Shown: positions 1 to 7,296, numbered from the stretch's first letter. The stretch is DNA of 13,337 nt from Acidimicrobiia bacterium (GCA_013001485.1 JABDMN010000182.1:1-13337); one strand, 5' to 3'. The notes: generated from the letters alone by a model not told the origin. Program-made: numbers and translations.

Positions 1-1362
1 GTCGAGGTCCTCGGGCAAGTCGAGGAACCGTTCCGCCTGGTAAGGGTCGGGTCGAGGTGTGGCCGGCGGGGCACCTGGCGTCACGGGCTCCCCGGCTTCG
101 GCAGCTGCGGCGAACACGGGAGACAGATCACCCGATGCGGTGGTGGCGAGCGTGGTGGCATCGAGCGCGGGAATTCGACTGGTGACGGTGTAGGTCATCC
201 CGGTGAAGGTGCGGCCCCCGTCGAACCGGATGCTGCCCTCATCTCGGATCCCGAGGTTGCCGACGACTTCTCGTTCTCCACTCAGCGATACGGGGGAGTA
301 GGCCACGGGCAGCCACTCGCTGGTCAATGCTCGGATCGTGATCTCGGTCTCGACCTCGGTCACGGGACCGTTCCAGGCATGGTCCGGCTCCTCCCACCCG
401 TCTGCGGGATTCCCGACATCAGGGTTGTCGGCGAACCACTGACCCCCGTTGAACGTGTCCAGGGTGAGGAGCCGGAAGCGAAGCTGGCTCGCATCGGTCC
501 CCTCAGCCGACGAAACCACGAACACGGGAACGTTGGTCTTGGCGACAAGCTGTTGCTGGATGCCGACGAACGGGTTGTAGGACACCGACCCGAAGAAGTT
601 GCCGGTGAGCCCTGATGAGGTGCGCCACGTGAGAACGCCATCGCGAGGCAGGAAGCTTGCACCAATCGACGTGCCGACCATCGCAGCCACGACGGTGAAC
701 GCGAGGATCCCCGAGGTGACAGGTGACAGTTCACGGCCCTGGTCCGGTTCCCAGCCGGTCGCCGGCCGCATCACGCCAACACCGGGCTCGCGCTCGGTCG
801 AGGCAACGGCGAGAAGCGTTCCGATGATGAGACCGAGGAACACGAGCATGCGTCCCGAGCTGGTCGTGATCCGGTTCATCGTTGTGAACTGCACGGCGAG
901 AACGAGCGGGGGCAGCAACGCGACGAACGGGTGACGGCGGGAGAGGCCGTACACCAACAGGGCGCCGACGATCCAGTAGACCGCGGTGAGGATCACCACG
1001 ATCCCGGTCGCCGGGATGACCGGTTCCACGCCGTTTCGGATGATGTCGAGGGCGAACGACATTTGGTCTCCGGCCTCACCGAATGCCGCGCCTGTGGGGA
1101 TGATTCCCAAGATGGTCTGGTCGGGAGCCGCGATGCGAAGGGAGGCGATGGCGAGCACCAAACCGTTGACGATGATGATCCAGCGAAGACGGGTTCCGAA
1201 GGCGACGAGGGTCCAGGTGAGGATGGCGCCGAGGGAGAGGCCGGCGAGCACGATCAGTTGCCAGGGGGGTCCGTCGATGGTGCTGCGCAGCAGCCCCGAC
1301 AGCAGTACGAAGGAGAACCCGACCGAAGCGAGCCCGACTACCCAGCCGGTGCGGTTGACCAT
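1..1362 (-). CDS. TgpA-type membrane transglutaminase-like protein (C-terminus beyond window)
   Basis: The first 454 codons are visible; the gene continues off the left edge. Six or seven hydrophobic segments (about residues 5-25, 35-55, 60-78, 118-140, 145-160, 170-188 and 216-238) precede an extracellular region. This matches the N-terminal half of TgpA/DUF3488 proteins, in which a multi-pass membrane block is followed by an extracytoplasmic transglutaminase-like Cys-His-Asp domain. That catalytic domain would lie outside the window, so activity cannot be judged. The ATG at 1362-1360 is preceded by AGGAG at an 11-nt spacing. The gene overlaps the end of the DUF58 gene by 25 nt, so it is the third gene of a MoxR-DUF58-TgpA operon. 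The family is linked to cell-envelope processes, but the substrate here is unknown. The family call rests on topology, the visible sequence and the gene neighbourhood. Confidence 0.85.
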   Translation of the reverse strand, partial: MVNRTGWVVGLASVGFSFVLLSGLLRSTIDGPPWQLIVLAGLSLGAILTWTLVAFGTRLRWIIIVNGLVLAIASLRIAAPDQTILGIIPTGAAFGEAGDQMSFALDIIRNGVEPVIPATGIVVILTAVYWIVGALLVYGLSRRHPFVALLPPLVLAVQFTTMNRITTSSGRMLVFLGLIIGTLLAVASTEREPGVGVMRPATGWEPDQGRELSPVTSGILAFTVVAAMVGTSIGASFLPRDGVLTWRTSSGLTGNFFGSVSYNPFVGIQQQLVAKTNVPVFVVSSAEGTDASQLRFRLLTLDTFNGGQWFADNPDVGNPADGWEEPDHAWNGPVTEVETEITIRALTSEWLPVAYSPVSLSGEREVVGNLGIRDEGSIRFDGGRTFTGMTYTVTSRIPALDATTLATTASGDLSPVFAAAAEAGEPVTPGAPPATPRPDPYQAERFLDLPEDLD

Positions 1363-2519
1363 ATCCGCTCGATCTCCTGCTTCCAGGGGAGAGCCCAACT
1401 AGCTCCCACGGGTGACCTGACGACGATGGCGCCGGCCCGTTGCAGCGCAAGTATCGCGTCGTTCGGGGTTTGTGTGACCGAAAGCACCACAGTGCGGAGG
1501 AAGTCCCGCCCCAGTACCCGGTAGGCGGCGAGGTGAGCTTCGCCGGGACTACCGGTGACGAAAACCAGGACGCCCCCGGCTAGCCCGGCTCGGCGTAGTC
1601 GTGTCACGATCTGTTTCAGATCAAAGTCGGTGGCGGTCTCGACCACGGCAAGGCTCTCCATTGCCGTGGCGTACGAGTCCGAGGTGCTGACGGTGCCCGC
1701 CGAACCGCCCGCCCACAGCGACGGGCTGTAGCCGGATCGATACAGGTGACGGGTCACCGAGGCTGCCCCTTTCACAGCGTGTTCGAAAGATTCGGGTGAC
1801 GGGTAGGCGCCGGCGCGATGGTCGAGGAGAATCAGTGCCCGACTCTGCCACGGCATTTCGAGCTGGCGGATCATCAACTCGTCTCGCTTCGCAGATGACG
1901 GCCAGTGAACGTGCCGCAGGTCGTCGCCCCGCTGGTATTCGCGCAGCGTGTAGAAGTCCTCTCCGCCGGCGAAAGCGAAGTTGGCCCGGGTCGCTTGTTG
2001 AGACGGGTCGTAGCCGCGACCCAAAGGAGATCCGTCGAGGTCTTCGACGGCGGGGTACACGACCAGCCTTTCCTGCTCACCCACAAAGCCCCCCGACTCC
2101 GAGAGTCGGAGAGGGTCGCGCACCCGGGTGGTCGCAGGGCCGACCGTGAAGATCCCGCGGTGCTGGCAGGACACCTCGTAGCGAGCGCCGACGGGGTTGT
2201 CGCGGTCCACGTTGCTTGCCAGGAACTGTGCCGAACCGAGCTCGTCCACTGAGTCCTCTACATGAATGTGACGCACCCGGCGGTCGGTGGCCAGCGAGAG
2301 ATGAACGACGGCACGCTGTCCAGCGTGGAGTTGATGTGGAGTGATCCGTCGACCGATGCGAATCGATGGCAAGGTCCGCTTGGTGTAAATCACGTTGGCC
2401 ACCACGACGAGGCCTAGGAGAATCGCGGCGGCTCCAAGGAGCTCTTCACCGAGGGAGATCCACAAGACGAGGAGGCCGGCGGCGACGCCCGTGGCGATCC
2501 AGCCGCGCAGCGTCGGCAT
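1338..2519 (-). CDS. DUF58 domain-containing membrane protein
   Basis: A 393-residue protein. Two hydrophobic stretches near the N-terminus (about residues 8-24 and 27-45) form a membrane hairpin and are followed by a beta-rich region. The DUF58 signature lies at about 185-217: GGEDFYTLREYQRGDD, then an HW and SSAKRDEL. A von Willebrand A-like segment with a LLDHRAG strand follows from about 228. DUF58 proteins are regularly encoded beside MoxR ATPases and are thought to be partners or clients in envelope assembly or stress pathways; the biochemical role is not settled. The ATG at 2519 shares one base with the moxR stop (TGATG) and has GGAG 5 nt upstream, so translation is probably coupled. 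The 3' end overlaps the transglutaminase-like gene. Confidence 0.92.
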   Translation of the reverse strand: MPTLRGWIATGVAAGLLVLWISLGEELLGAAAILLGLVVVANVIYTKRTLPSIRIGRRITPHQLHAGQRAVVHLSLATDRRVRHIHVEDSVDELGSAQFLASNVDRDNPVGARYEVSCQHRGIFTVGPATTRVRDPLRLSESGGFVGEQERLVVYPAVEDLDGSPLGRGYDPSQQATRANFAFAGGEDFYTLREYQRGDDLRHVHWPSSAKRDELMIRQLEMPWQSRALILLDHRAGAYPSPESFEHAVKGAASVTRHLYRSGYSPSLWAGGSAGTVSTSDSYATAMESLAVVETATDFDLKQIVTRLRRAGLAGGVLVFVTGSPGEAHLAAYRVLGRDFLRTVVLSVTQTPNDAILALQRAGAIVVRSPVGASWALPWKQEIERIWSTAPAG

Positions 2520-3490
2520 CAGGTCTCCACCCGGCTCCCCGGTACGGGAACGCCTTGGGCGATGCCGTCGATCACCTGGTCGATGCCGACTCCCCGCATC
2601 TGGGCTTCGGGACGAAGGATGAGGCGATGGTTCAAGACGGGGTGGATCACGGCCTTGACGTCGTCGGGAGCCACGAAGTCTCTACCGGCAACTGCTGCCC
2701 TGGTTCGAGCGGCGCGCTGGATGAACAGGGATGCGCGTGGAGATGCGCCCAGCAGCAACTCGGGATCGGACCGGGTGGCCTCGACCACGTCGACGATGTA
2801 CTCGCGCAACACATCAGCGACGTGGATGCGTCGCGCAATGTCGACCATCCGGACCACGTCGTCGGCGTGGATGACGGGTTCGAGCGTGTCGTATGTCGAG
2901 GTGATTCCGTGGGTGTGCAGCATCTCGAGTTCCTTGGCGCGGGCTGGGTATCCGACCTCGAGCCTCATCAGGAAGCGATCGAGCTGGGCCTCCGGGAGCG
3001 GGTACGTCCCTTCGTGTTCGATCGGGTTCTGGGTGGCGATCACGATGAACGGTTGCACCAATGCCCTCGTGGTGCCGTCGACGGTCACCTGGAGCTCTTC
3101 CATCGCCTCCAGCATCGACGCCTGTGTCTTAGGGCTGGCGCGATTGATCTCGTCTCCGAGAACGACGTTGGCGAAGACCGGACCAGGCTTGAAGACGAAC
3201 TCGGACCGCTCCCGATCCCACACCGACACGCCGGTGACGTCTGATGGGAGCAGATCGGGGGTGAACTGGATGCGATGGAAGCTGCAATCAATCGAGCGTG
3301 CCAGCGACTTGGCGAGCACCGTCTTGCCGACGCCGGGGACATCCTCGATCAACGCATGACCACCGGACAGCATGCAGGTCACGACAAGCTCGACGACGTC
3401 GCGCTTGCCCTGGATGACGTTTTCCATATTGGCGACTACTGCTTCGTAGCGGTCGCCAAACCAACTGAGTTCTTCGGCTGAGACAGTCAC
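2519..3490 (-). CDS. MoxR-family AAA+ ATPase
   Basis: A 323-residue AAA+ ATPase of the usual MoxR length. Visible motifs are Walker A GVGKT at 53-57, Walker B LGDEINRA around D113-E114, sensor 1 ATQNP at 152-156, a DRF arginine-finger region at 171-173 and sensor 2 GASPRAS at 248-254. MoxR proteins act as chaperone-like ATPases for partner proteins with a von Willebrand A-type fold, here probably the adjacent DUF58 protein. The frame stays open upstream to about 4072, but the extension is low-complexity and antisense to two other genes. GTG at 3490 gives the normal N-terminus (VTVSAEELSWF). It has no clear Shine-Dalgarno site but has TAGGCT exactly 7 nt upstream, suggesting a leaderless start. 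An in-frame ATG at 3568 is a less likely alternative. Confidence 0.93.
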   Translation of the reverse strand: MTVSAEELSWFGDRYEAVVANMENVIQGKRDVVELVVTCMLSGGHALIEDVPGVGKTVLAKSLARSIDCSFHRIQFTPDLLPSDVTGVSVWDRERSEFVFKPGPVFANVVLGDEINRASPKTQASMLEAMEELQVTVDGTTRALVQPFIVIATQNPIEHEGTYPLPEAQLDRFLMRLEVGYPARAKELEMLHTHGITSTYDTLEPVIHADDVVRMVDIARRIHVADVLREYIVDVVEATRSDPELLLGASPRASLFIQRAARTRAAVAGRDFVAPDDVKAVIHPVLNHRLILRPEAQMRGVGIDQVIDGIAQGVPVPGSRVET

Positions 3491-3497
3491 GGCGGCG

Positions 3498-3503
3498 AGC
3501 CTA
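3498..3503 (-). promoter_or_regulatory. Candidate -10 box (TAGGCT) for leaderless moxR transcript
   Basis: TAGGCT fits the TANNNT pattern of actinobacterial -10 elements and lies 7 nt before the GTG at 3490, so transcription would start at or within a base of the start codon. No recognisable -35 box is present and no Shine-Dalgarno site precedes the GTG. The same geometry occurs at three other gene starts in the window. Confidence 0.5.
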
Positions 3504-3568
3504 TCAGCGCCACGAGGTAACGCCTCGGTGACAGACACCACCTCGAGTGGTCCGTAGGGGCGCAGCAT

Positions 3569-3829
3569 GTGACGGCTACGCTGCGTGACATGTGGCGACT
3601 GGTGTGGACCCCGGCTCTGTGGCCCGAAGGCTTCCGCGCTGCAGCGGCATCTGCCCCCCGACGATGGTGGGCGCGTTTTCCGTTTCTTCCGCTTCCAGAT
3701 CGTGACTACCTCAGGTGGAGGGTGGCGACGGCGTATGGCTCTACCGACGTCAGCCCGTCTATCGAGGACGTCGTTGCGTACTTGCGGTGGAGGAAGCGGC
3801 AACGACGCATGGGGCGGACTCTGACGTGA
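3569..3829 (+). CDS. Small conserved-looking hypothetical protein, Trp/Arg-rich
   Basis: An 86-residue protein of unknown function. It is rich in tryptophan and arginine: WW appears near residue 33, YLRWR at about 47-51 and again at about 69-73, and the C-terminus is strongly basic. There is no signal peptide or membrane segment. The central part (PDRDYLRWRVATAYG, then an acidic SIEDVVAYL stretch) looks like a compact helical domain. The GTG at 3569 has AGGGG at about 8 nt; an internal ATG at 3590 would give 79 residues. It diverges from moxR and its stop overlaps the next start (TGATG), so the two plus-strand genes form an operon. I recall similar small proteins in actinomycetes but cannot name a family. 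Codon bias supports it as real. Confidence 0.75.
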   Translation: MTATLRDMWRLVWTPALWPEGFRAAAASAPRRWWARFPFLPLPDRDYLRWRVATAYGSTDVSPSIEDVVAYLRWRKRQRRMGRTLT

Positions 3830-4449
3830 TGTCACTACGCGAGGAGCTCCTTGCCATCGATGGCGTGATCGATGCTCAGGTCGACGATGCCGCTCGACCA
3901 GGTGGCGTGAAGGTCCGCCTCGACACAGGTGCCAATGCCGACACAGTCGGCAGCATGGTTCAGGAGGTTCTCGCTTCTCATGGGCTGAGGTCACGTGTGG
4001 GCCCTCGTCACGTCGAGCCAGAGGCTCCGCCGCCGCCACCAGGGGCTCCAGCTTCGGTCGTGTCACTTCCATCGCGAGGCATGGTTGCCGGGTCAGTTCC
4101 TGTCTCGCTGGAGTCGGTGGCAGATGCTGCTCTTGAGGCCGTGTCGGTCTCCGAGCACTCGTCGGGACGTCTTGTGACAGCCACAGCCGTCGACGGCCGC
4201 ACCGCGAGCCGGCCGGCGGGTGATGGCGACGATGGCCTCGCCGTGGCCGTCGTCACCGCTGTCGCAGATCTCGCGGCCGCTGGCGCTGCCCCGCCTCGTC
4301 TGGTTGGCGTCGAGGACCTCGAAGTCGACGGTACGGCGGTAGTGGTCGTGGTCCTGGCTGTCGCCAGTGGAATGCAGGCTGGGGCTGCGGTTGTGGCAGG
4401 GGCTCGGTCACGGGCGCTCGGCCTGGCCGCTTGGAACGCCCTGGCCTGA
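3829..4449 (+). CDS. Hypothetical two-domain protein, Pro-rich linker
   Basis: A 206-residue protein of unknown function. Residues 1-58 form a small alpha/beta-looking unit (helix, GVIDAQVDD, GGVKVRLDTG, helix, HGLRSRVG), reminiscent of small regulatory or metal-binding ferredoxin-like folds but without a CxxC. A proline-rich linker follows at about 63-75. A second alpha/beta domain at about 95-206 has strongly hydrophobic strands (AVVVVVLAVAS), a GA-rich turn and a C-terminal helix. There is no signal peptide and no clear catalytic motif, so it is probably cytosolic. The ATG at 3829 overlaps the upstream stop by one base; a GTG directly before it (3826) is also possible. The frame is open further upstream to 3715 only as a shadow of the preceding gene. 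It converges with the recombinase-like gene, with a 3-nt gap. Confidence 0.8.
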   Translation: MSLREELLAIDGVIDAQVDDAARPGGVKVRLDTGANADTVGSMVQEVLASHGLRSRVGPRHVEPEAPPPPPGAPASVVSLPSRGMVAGSVPVSLESVADAALEAVSVSEHSSGRLVTATAVDGRTASRPAGDGDDGLAVAVVTAVADLAAAGAAPPRLVGVEDLEVDGTAVVVVVLAVASGMQAGAAVVAGARSRALGLAAWNALA

Positions 4450-4452
4450 GTC

Positions 4453-4980
4453 TCAGTTGCCGGTCGCGGTGTCCTGCTCGACCAACTCGATGATGATCTC
4501 TTCGTCCGCCGCATCGACCGTTGGCGGGGCCGGTTGGATGCTGGACACCATCTCCTGATAGTCGACGACACGGGCGAGGACGTCCTGAATCAGAAGGCGG
4601 GCGCGTTCGGACACCGGGAGTGAAAGGACCTCGTGGTCGTCCTGGCTAGCGGACATCACGGTCATCCCACGGTTGCGGAGGTCCCAGATCGTGACCTCCT
4701 GGACGATGGTGTCAGCAGAGAGGGCGTCGATGCTCGAGACGACAACCCCGTCGACCTGCCCCGCGCCGATGATTCCGATCAAGGCGCGATACCCCTCACG
4801 ACCCAGTTCGTGCCCGGGAGTCTTGATGTCCTGACACACGGCAACGAGGCGGTGGCCAGCGTCGCTTGCCCAGCGCCGAATCCTCTCGGCTTGGGCGAAC
4901 GCAGCCTCACCGCTCTGGGGGCCTGGGCCCTCGCGGACGTATCCGATGATTCGCACGTGTGGGCATGATGCCACAGACAC
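4453..4980 (-). CDS. Degenerate serine-recombinase (resolvase N-terminal) domain protein
   Basis: A 175-residue protein with the fold pattern of the resolvase/invertase catalytic domain: IIGYVRxG at 11-18, a Q/A-rich helix, an LVAVCQD strand, a GREGYRAL segment at 60-67, VVVSSID at 79-85 and a GMTVMSAS strand. Aligned by eye to gamma-delta resolvase, the nucleophilic serine of the YxRxS motif is glycine (G18). Two active-site arginines of the DRLxR motif are alanines (A86, A89), while the equivalents of Arg8 (R16), Arg45 (R61) and Asp67 (D85) remain. The C-terminus (120-175) is acidic and has no visible helix-turn-helix or zinc ribbon. It is therefore unlikely to recombine DNA; a structural or regulatory role is inferred. 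The start is uncertain: GTG at 4980 is used here, but GTG at 4956 gives a classical resolvase N-terminus (VRIIGYVR). Neither has a good ribosome-binding site. Confidence 0.75.
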   Translation of the reverse strand: MSVASCPHVRIIGYVREGPGPQSGEAAFAQAERIRRWASDAGHRLVAVCQDIKTPGHELGREGYRALIGIIGAGQVDGVVVSSIDALSADTIVQEVTIWDLRNRGMTVMSASQDDHEVLSLPVSERARLLIQDVLARVVDYQEMVSSIQPAPPTVDAADEEIIIELVEQDTATGN

Positions 4981-4984
4981 CGAG

Positions 4985-5018
4985 GGTCAACAATGACCAC
5001 CGTCGGTAGTTGACGGTG
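4985..5018. promoter_or_regulatory. Clustered inverted repeats between recombinase-like and HNH genes
   Basis: Two adjoining inverted repeats lie in the divergent intergenic region: GGTCA-4 nt-TGACC (4985-4998) and CACCGTC-7 nt-GACGGTG (4998-5018). Further TGAC copies follow at 5017-5020 and 5027-5030. The arrangement resembles operator half-sites for a dimeric regulator serving one or both divergent genes. Regulator and function are unknown. Confidence 0.35.
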
Positions 5019-5079
5019 ACTAGTGCTGACGGCCGCTGGGCAGGGACTGCCGGCCACCGGTCTCGCGCCGCACGCCGAC

Positions 5080-5085
5080 TACGCT
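5080..5085 (+). promoter_or_regulatory. Candidate -10 box (TACGCT) for leaderless HNH gene
   Basis: TACGCT matches TANNNT and is 7 nt before the ATG at 5093, placing transcription initiation at the A of the start codon. No Shine-Dalgarno site precedes the ATG, so a leaderless transcript is the simplest reading. No convincing -35 element is seen. Confidence 0.5.
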
Positions 5086-5092
5086 GACCGGC

Positions 5093-5593
5093 ATGGCACG
5101 CGCCCTGGTGCTCAATGCCTCGTACGAGCCGCTTTCGGTGGTGTCGTTCAGACGCGCCGTCGTGCTCGTTCTTCGCGAGAAGGCCGATGTCGTGGAGGAA
5201 ACCGGGTCTGCAATGCACTCGGAGCGCCAGACGATGGCTGTGCCATCGATCATCCGGCTTCGCACCTATGTGAAGGTCCCGTACGCCCGTCGCGTGCCGC
5301 TCAATCGCAAAGCGGTGTTCTTGCGCGACGAGGGTCGTTGCCAGTACTGCGAGCACGCCGCCGAGAACATCGATCATGTGGTTCCAAAGTCGCAGGGCGG
5401 CGAGCACCTTTGGGAGAACGTCGTTGCGGCGTGCCGACGCTGCAATACCCGCAAGGGCGGCCGCACTCCCCAACAGGCAGGGATGCGATTACGTCGTGAG
5501 CCACGAGCCCCGCGCCGACACAGCTGGATTCTGGTTGCGCTTGGCACGGCACCCGACCCCCGCTGGGAGCGCTACCTCGAACTCGCCTCCTGA
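5093..5593 (+). CDS. HNH endonuclease family protein
   Basis: A 166-residue protein with a zinc-bound HNH module. C83-x2-C86 and C114-x2-C117 form the likely metal knuckles. D94-H95 starts the DHVVPKSQGG motif and is followed by N109 in WENVV and N118 in the CNTRKGG segment. The N-terminal half (ARALVLNASYEPLSVVS at 2-18, then a VLREKADVV helix) is the pattern of a widespread stand-alone actinobacterial HNH protein family, which is not tied to phages or introns. Metal-dependent DNA nicking or cleavage is expected from the motif; the biological role is unknown. It diverges from the degenerate recombinase gene and its stop lies 6 nt from that of the convergent secreted-protein gene. The start appears leaderless. 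Confidence 0.92.
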   Translation: MARALVLNASYEPLSVVSFRRAVVLVLREKADVVEETGSAMHSERQTMAVPSIIRLRTYVKVPYARRVPLNRKAVFLRDEGRCQYCEHAAENIDHVVPKSQGGEHLWENVVAACRRCNTRKGGRTPQQAGMRLRREPRAPRRHSWILVALGTAPDPRWERYLELAS

Positions 5594-5599
5594 CGCCGT

Positions 5600-7204
5600 T
5601 TAGGGAACGGTCGTCGTAGTGGTCGTGGTCGTCGTGGTTCCGTCGTCCCCGCCACTGCCTGCGAAAACGGTCGGTGCGCAGGCGCCCAATGCCGCGGCGG
5701 GCGACACGTCGGTAGCTGTGGTCACACCGCTGGTGAGATCAGTGGAGCTGCACACCCAGGCTCCTGACTCGCTTTCGGTCAGGGCGATGAGCGCCTCGGC
5801 TGTGACGTCACCGGACTCCGCATCGGTCTGTTGCGCATACGCCCAGAAGATCTGACCCTCACCGGCGTCGGGCAGGTCGAGAGCGTCGAGCTCCACAAGC
5901 CCGAGCGATGGGTAGGCCTCGGAGAAGCTGTCGAAATCGAAGTCCTCGAGGTCGTCGATCGTCCCGTCAGCGAACTGTGATGCAGCGGCGATGGCCGAAG
6001 CCACCAGACCTTTGGCCTCGGTGTCGGCAGCCCCATCGTCCGGGAACGGACCCTCGCCGCCAACCTCGTACTTGCCGTTCGGCTGGAAGGCGAACGGAAC
6101 CGCTCCACCGAACGCACCGAGATCGCACAGGATCGGGTCGAGCCCGATGGTGGCTTCGGCACCGGAGAGGTCGAGCCACAGTTGCGCCCCGGTTGCTGTC
6201 GTAAGGGCGACGCCTGAGGGGAGCGTGTCGTAGTCACCGAGACGGGCGTCTCGCGGCACAGCGAACACAAAGGCTCGCTCGAGCTCGGCGAGCGGTGGGA
6301 CGAAGCCCCACTCACCGGAATGACGCCACAGTTCGTCGGTCTCGCCGACGAAGGTCTCTAGTGCGGAGCCGGCAGAGCTGCCGTCAGCCCATGAAGCGAT
6401 GGCGGGCTCGTCGGGGAGTTTGGCTCCTGGCCATTCGGCGTAGGCACTAGAGGCGTTGTCGACGACGAACGTGACTGCAACCAGCTGGCTCACTACCTCG
6501 ATTGTCGGATCGCCGCAGACAAAGGCTCCGACGTCCTTGGGAGTCGCCGTGAGTGCATCGGACCAGGCGATGTCGTCTCCGAGCGAGACGGTCTCCAGGT
6601 CTGGCCCCATCCAGGTCACCTCTGTCGCTGTGGGTGACAACGCCCAACCTGCACGTACCGATCGTCCCTCGATCGCCTCGAGAGTCAAGCTCGAGATGTT
6701 TCCGGTCGGGACACGGAAGCCGACAACCCACCTGGCCGTCATCCCCGGCTCGATGGTGTGTAGGCGGGCCAGCGGAGCCGAGCCGCGATTGGGTCGGGTG
6801 CTGTCGATGCGGGTAGCGGCGCCGGCTGCATCAACCAGTCGCATCTTGACGTACGGAGAGTCCGAGAAGAACGCGTCCTCGACGAAGGGCAGAGCGTCGG
6901 CGCTCGTGTTGCGGATGCTCACTGCCGCTCGTACCTCGGTTATCCCGTTCAGAACGGGAGATGGCGCCGTGAGAAAGTCGTGGACGGTGATGTCGAACTC
7001 GCCCTGAGACCAGATGTCGCCGGTGGAAAGGGACACAGCGTCGGCTGCGTAGTCCGCCTGGCTGGGGAGGAGTTGAGCAGCGAACACAGCCCGGGGCGCA
7101 TCGGCGACCTGTGGGGAGGTGCCGACAGGCAGAAGACCCGCTGCGGGTGCTGCCGCAACAAGGAGGGCGAGCGTGAACAAGGCGGCGACCATGCGACGCA
7201 TCAT
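5600..7204 (-). CDS. Secreted protein of unknown function with C-terminal Thr run
   Basis: A 534-residue protein. The N-terminus has Met-Met-Arg-Arg followed by a hydrophobic core and AAPAAG, a typical Sec signal peptide with cleavage near residues 20-24. There is no lipobox cysteine. Two beta-rich regions (about 65-200 and 220-370) look Ig-like, each speaking of a conserved-looking NTSADALPF or VDNASSAYAEW strand pair. An acidic region follows (DDLEDFDFDSF), then a third domain near the C-terminus (about 400-515). The protein ends in GSGGDDG, ten threonines and VP, with no anchor or sortase motif. The first ATG at 7204 has GAGGAG 9 nt upstream; the frame extends further to 7336 but that part overlaps the divergent promoter. 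I do not recognise the family. An extracellular or wall-associated role is inferred only from the signal peptide. Confidence 0.85.
   Translation of the reverse strand: MMRRMVAALFTLALLVAAAPAAGLLPVGTSPQVADAPRAVFAAQLLPSQADYAADAVSLSTGDIWSQGEFDITVHDFLTAPSPVLNGITEVRAAVSIRNTSADALPFVEDAFFSDSPYVKMRLVDAAGAATRIDSTRPNRGSAPLARLHTIEPGMTARWVVGFRVPTGNISSLTLEAIEGRSVRAGWALSPTATEVTWMGPDLETVSLGDDIAWSDALTATPKDVGAFVCGDPTIEVVSQLVAVTFVVDNASSAYAEWPGAKLPDEPAIASWADGSSAGSALETFVGETDELWRHSGEWGFVPPLAELERAFVFAVPRDARLGDYDTLPSGVALTTATGAQLWLDLSGAEATIGLDPILCDLGAFGGAVPFAFQPNGKYEVGGEGPFPDDGAADTEAKGLVASAIAAASQFADGTIDDLEDFDFDSFSEAYPSLGLVELDALDLPDAGEGQIFWAYAQQTDAESGDVTAEALIALTESESGAWVCSSTDLTSGVTTATDVSPAAALGACAPTVFAGSGGDDGTTTTTTTTTTVP
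5609..5638 (-). repeat. Ten-threonine codon run at the end of the secreted protein
   Basis: Ten consecutive threonine codons use a mixture of ACC, ACG and ACT. The mixed codon use means the nucleotide tract is not a pure triplet microsatellite, so the threonine run itself, perhaps as a flexible or glycosylated tail, appears to be what is maintained. Confidence 0.9.
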
Positions 7205-7272
7205 GATGAGTGGCTCCTCGGGGGAAGTGCTTCCAACTTGAATCGGAAAACAGCCGGTTCGTATTGAGGCCT

Positions 7273-7282
7273 TTTCGCGAAA
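7273..7282. promoter_or_regulatory. 10-bp perfect palindrome TTTCGCGAAA, candidate operator
   Basis: This perfect palindrome lies in the 100-bp region between the divergent secreted-protein and mak genes, directly upstream of the candidate mak -10 box (7291-7296), where a bound repressor would block polymerase. On the minus strand it also overlaps TAGATT (7286-7281), a possible -10 for the secreted protein. A separate imperfect palindrome, GGAAG-tg-CTTCC (7223-7234), lies closer to the secreted-protein start. Function is inferred from position only. Confidence 0.4.
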
Positions 7283-7290
7283 TCTAGTCC

Positions 7291-7296
7291 TAATCT
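7291..7296 (+). promoter_or_regulatory. Candidate -10 box (TAATCT) for mak
   Basis: TAATCT fits TANNNT and lies 8 nt before the GTG at 7305, with no Shine-Dalgarno site between. This predicts a leaderless or nearly leaderless mak transcript. A TTGAGG at 7264-7269 is too far away (21 nt) to be a good -35. Confidence 0.5.

Noticed and set aside
931..1524. 197-codon plus-strand frame opposite the transglutaminase-like gene
   Set aside because: It is highly charged, has no domain, and lies across the well-supported minus-strand membrane protein and DUF58 genes.
2366..3244. 292-codon plus-strand frame opposite moxR and DUF58
   Set aside because: It is a shadow of two well-supported minus-strand genes and shows no recognisable domain or start signal.
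3491..4072. N-terminal extension of the moxR frame (194 extra residues)
   Set aside because: Its sequence is low-complexity and Arg/Pro-rich, it lies antisense to two plausible plus-strand genes, and it adds length that MoxR proteins do not have.
4987..4992. TTGACC on the minus strand as a -35 box for the recombinase-like gene
   Set aside because: The only -10-like hexamer (CATCAT) follows at 14 nt, too close for a normal promoter.
4453..5593. Recombinase-like and HNH genes as a mobile element or integrated intron
   Set aside because: The recombinase domain lacks its catalytic residues, no terminal repeats or target duplication are visible, and the HNH family is a stand-alone chromosomal one.
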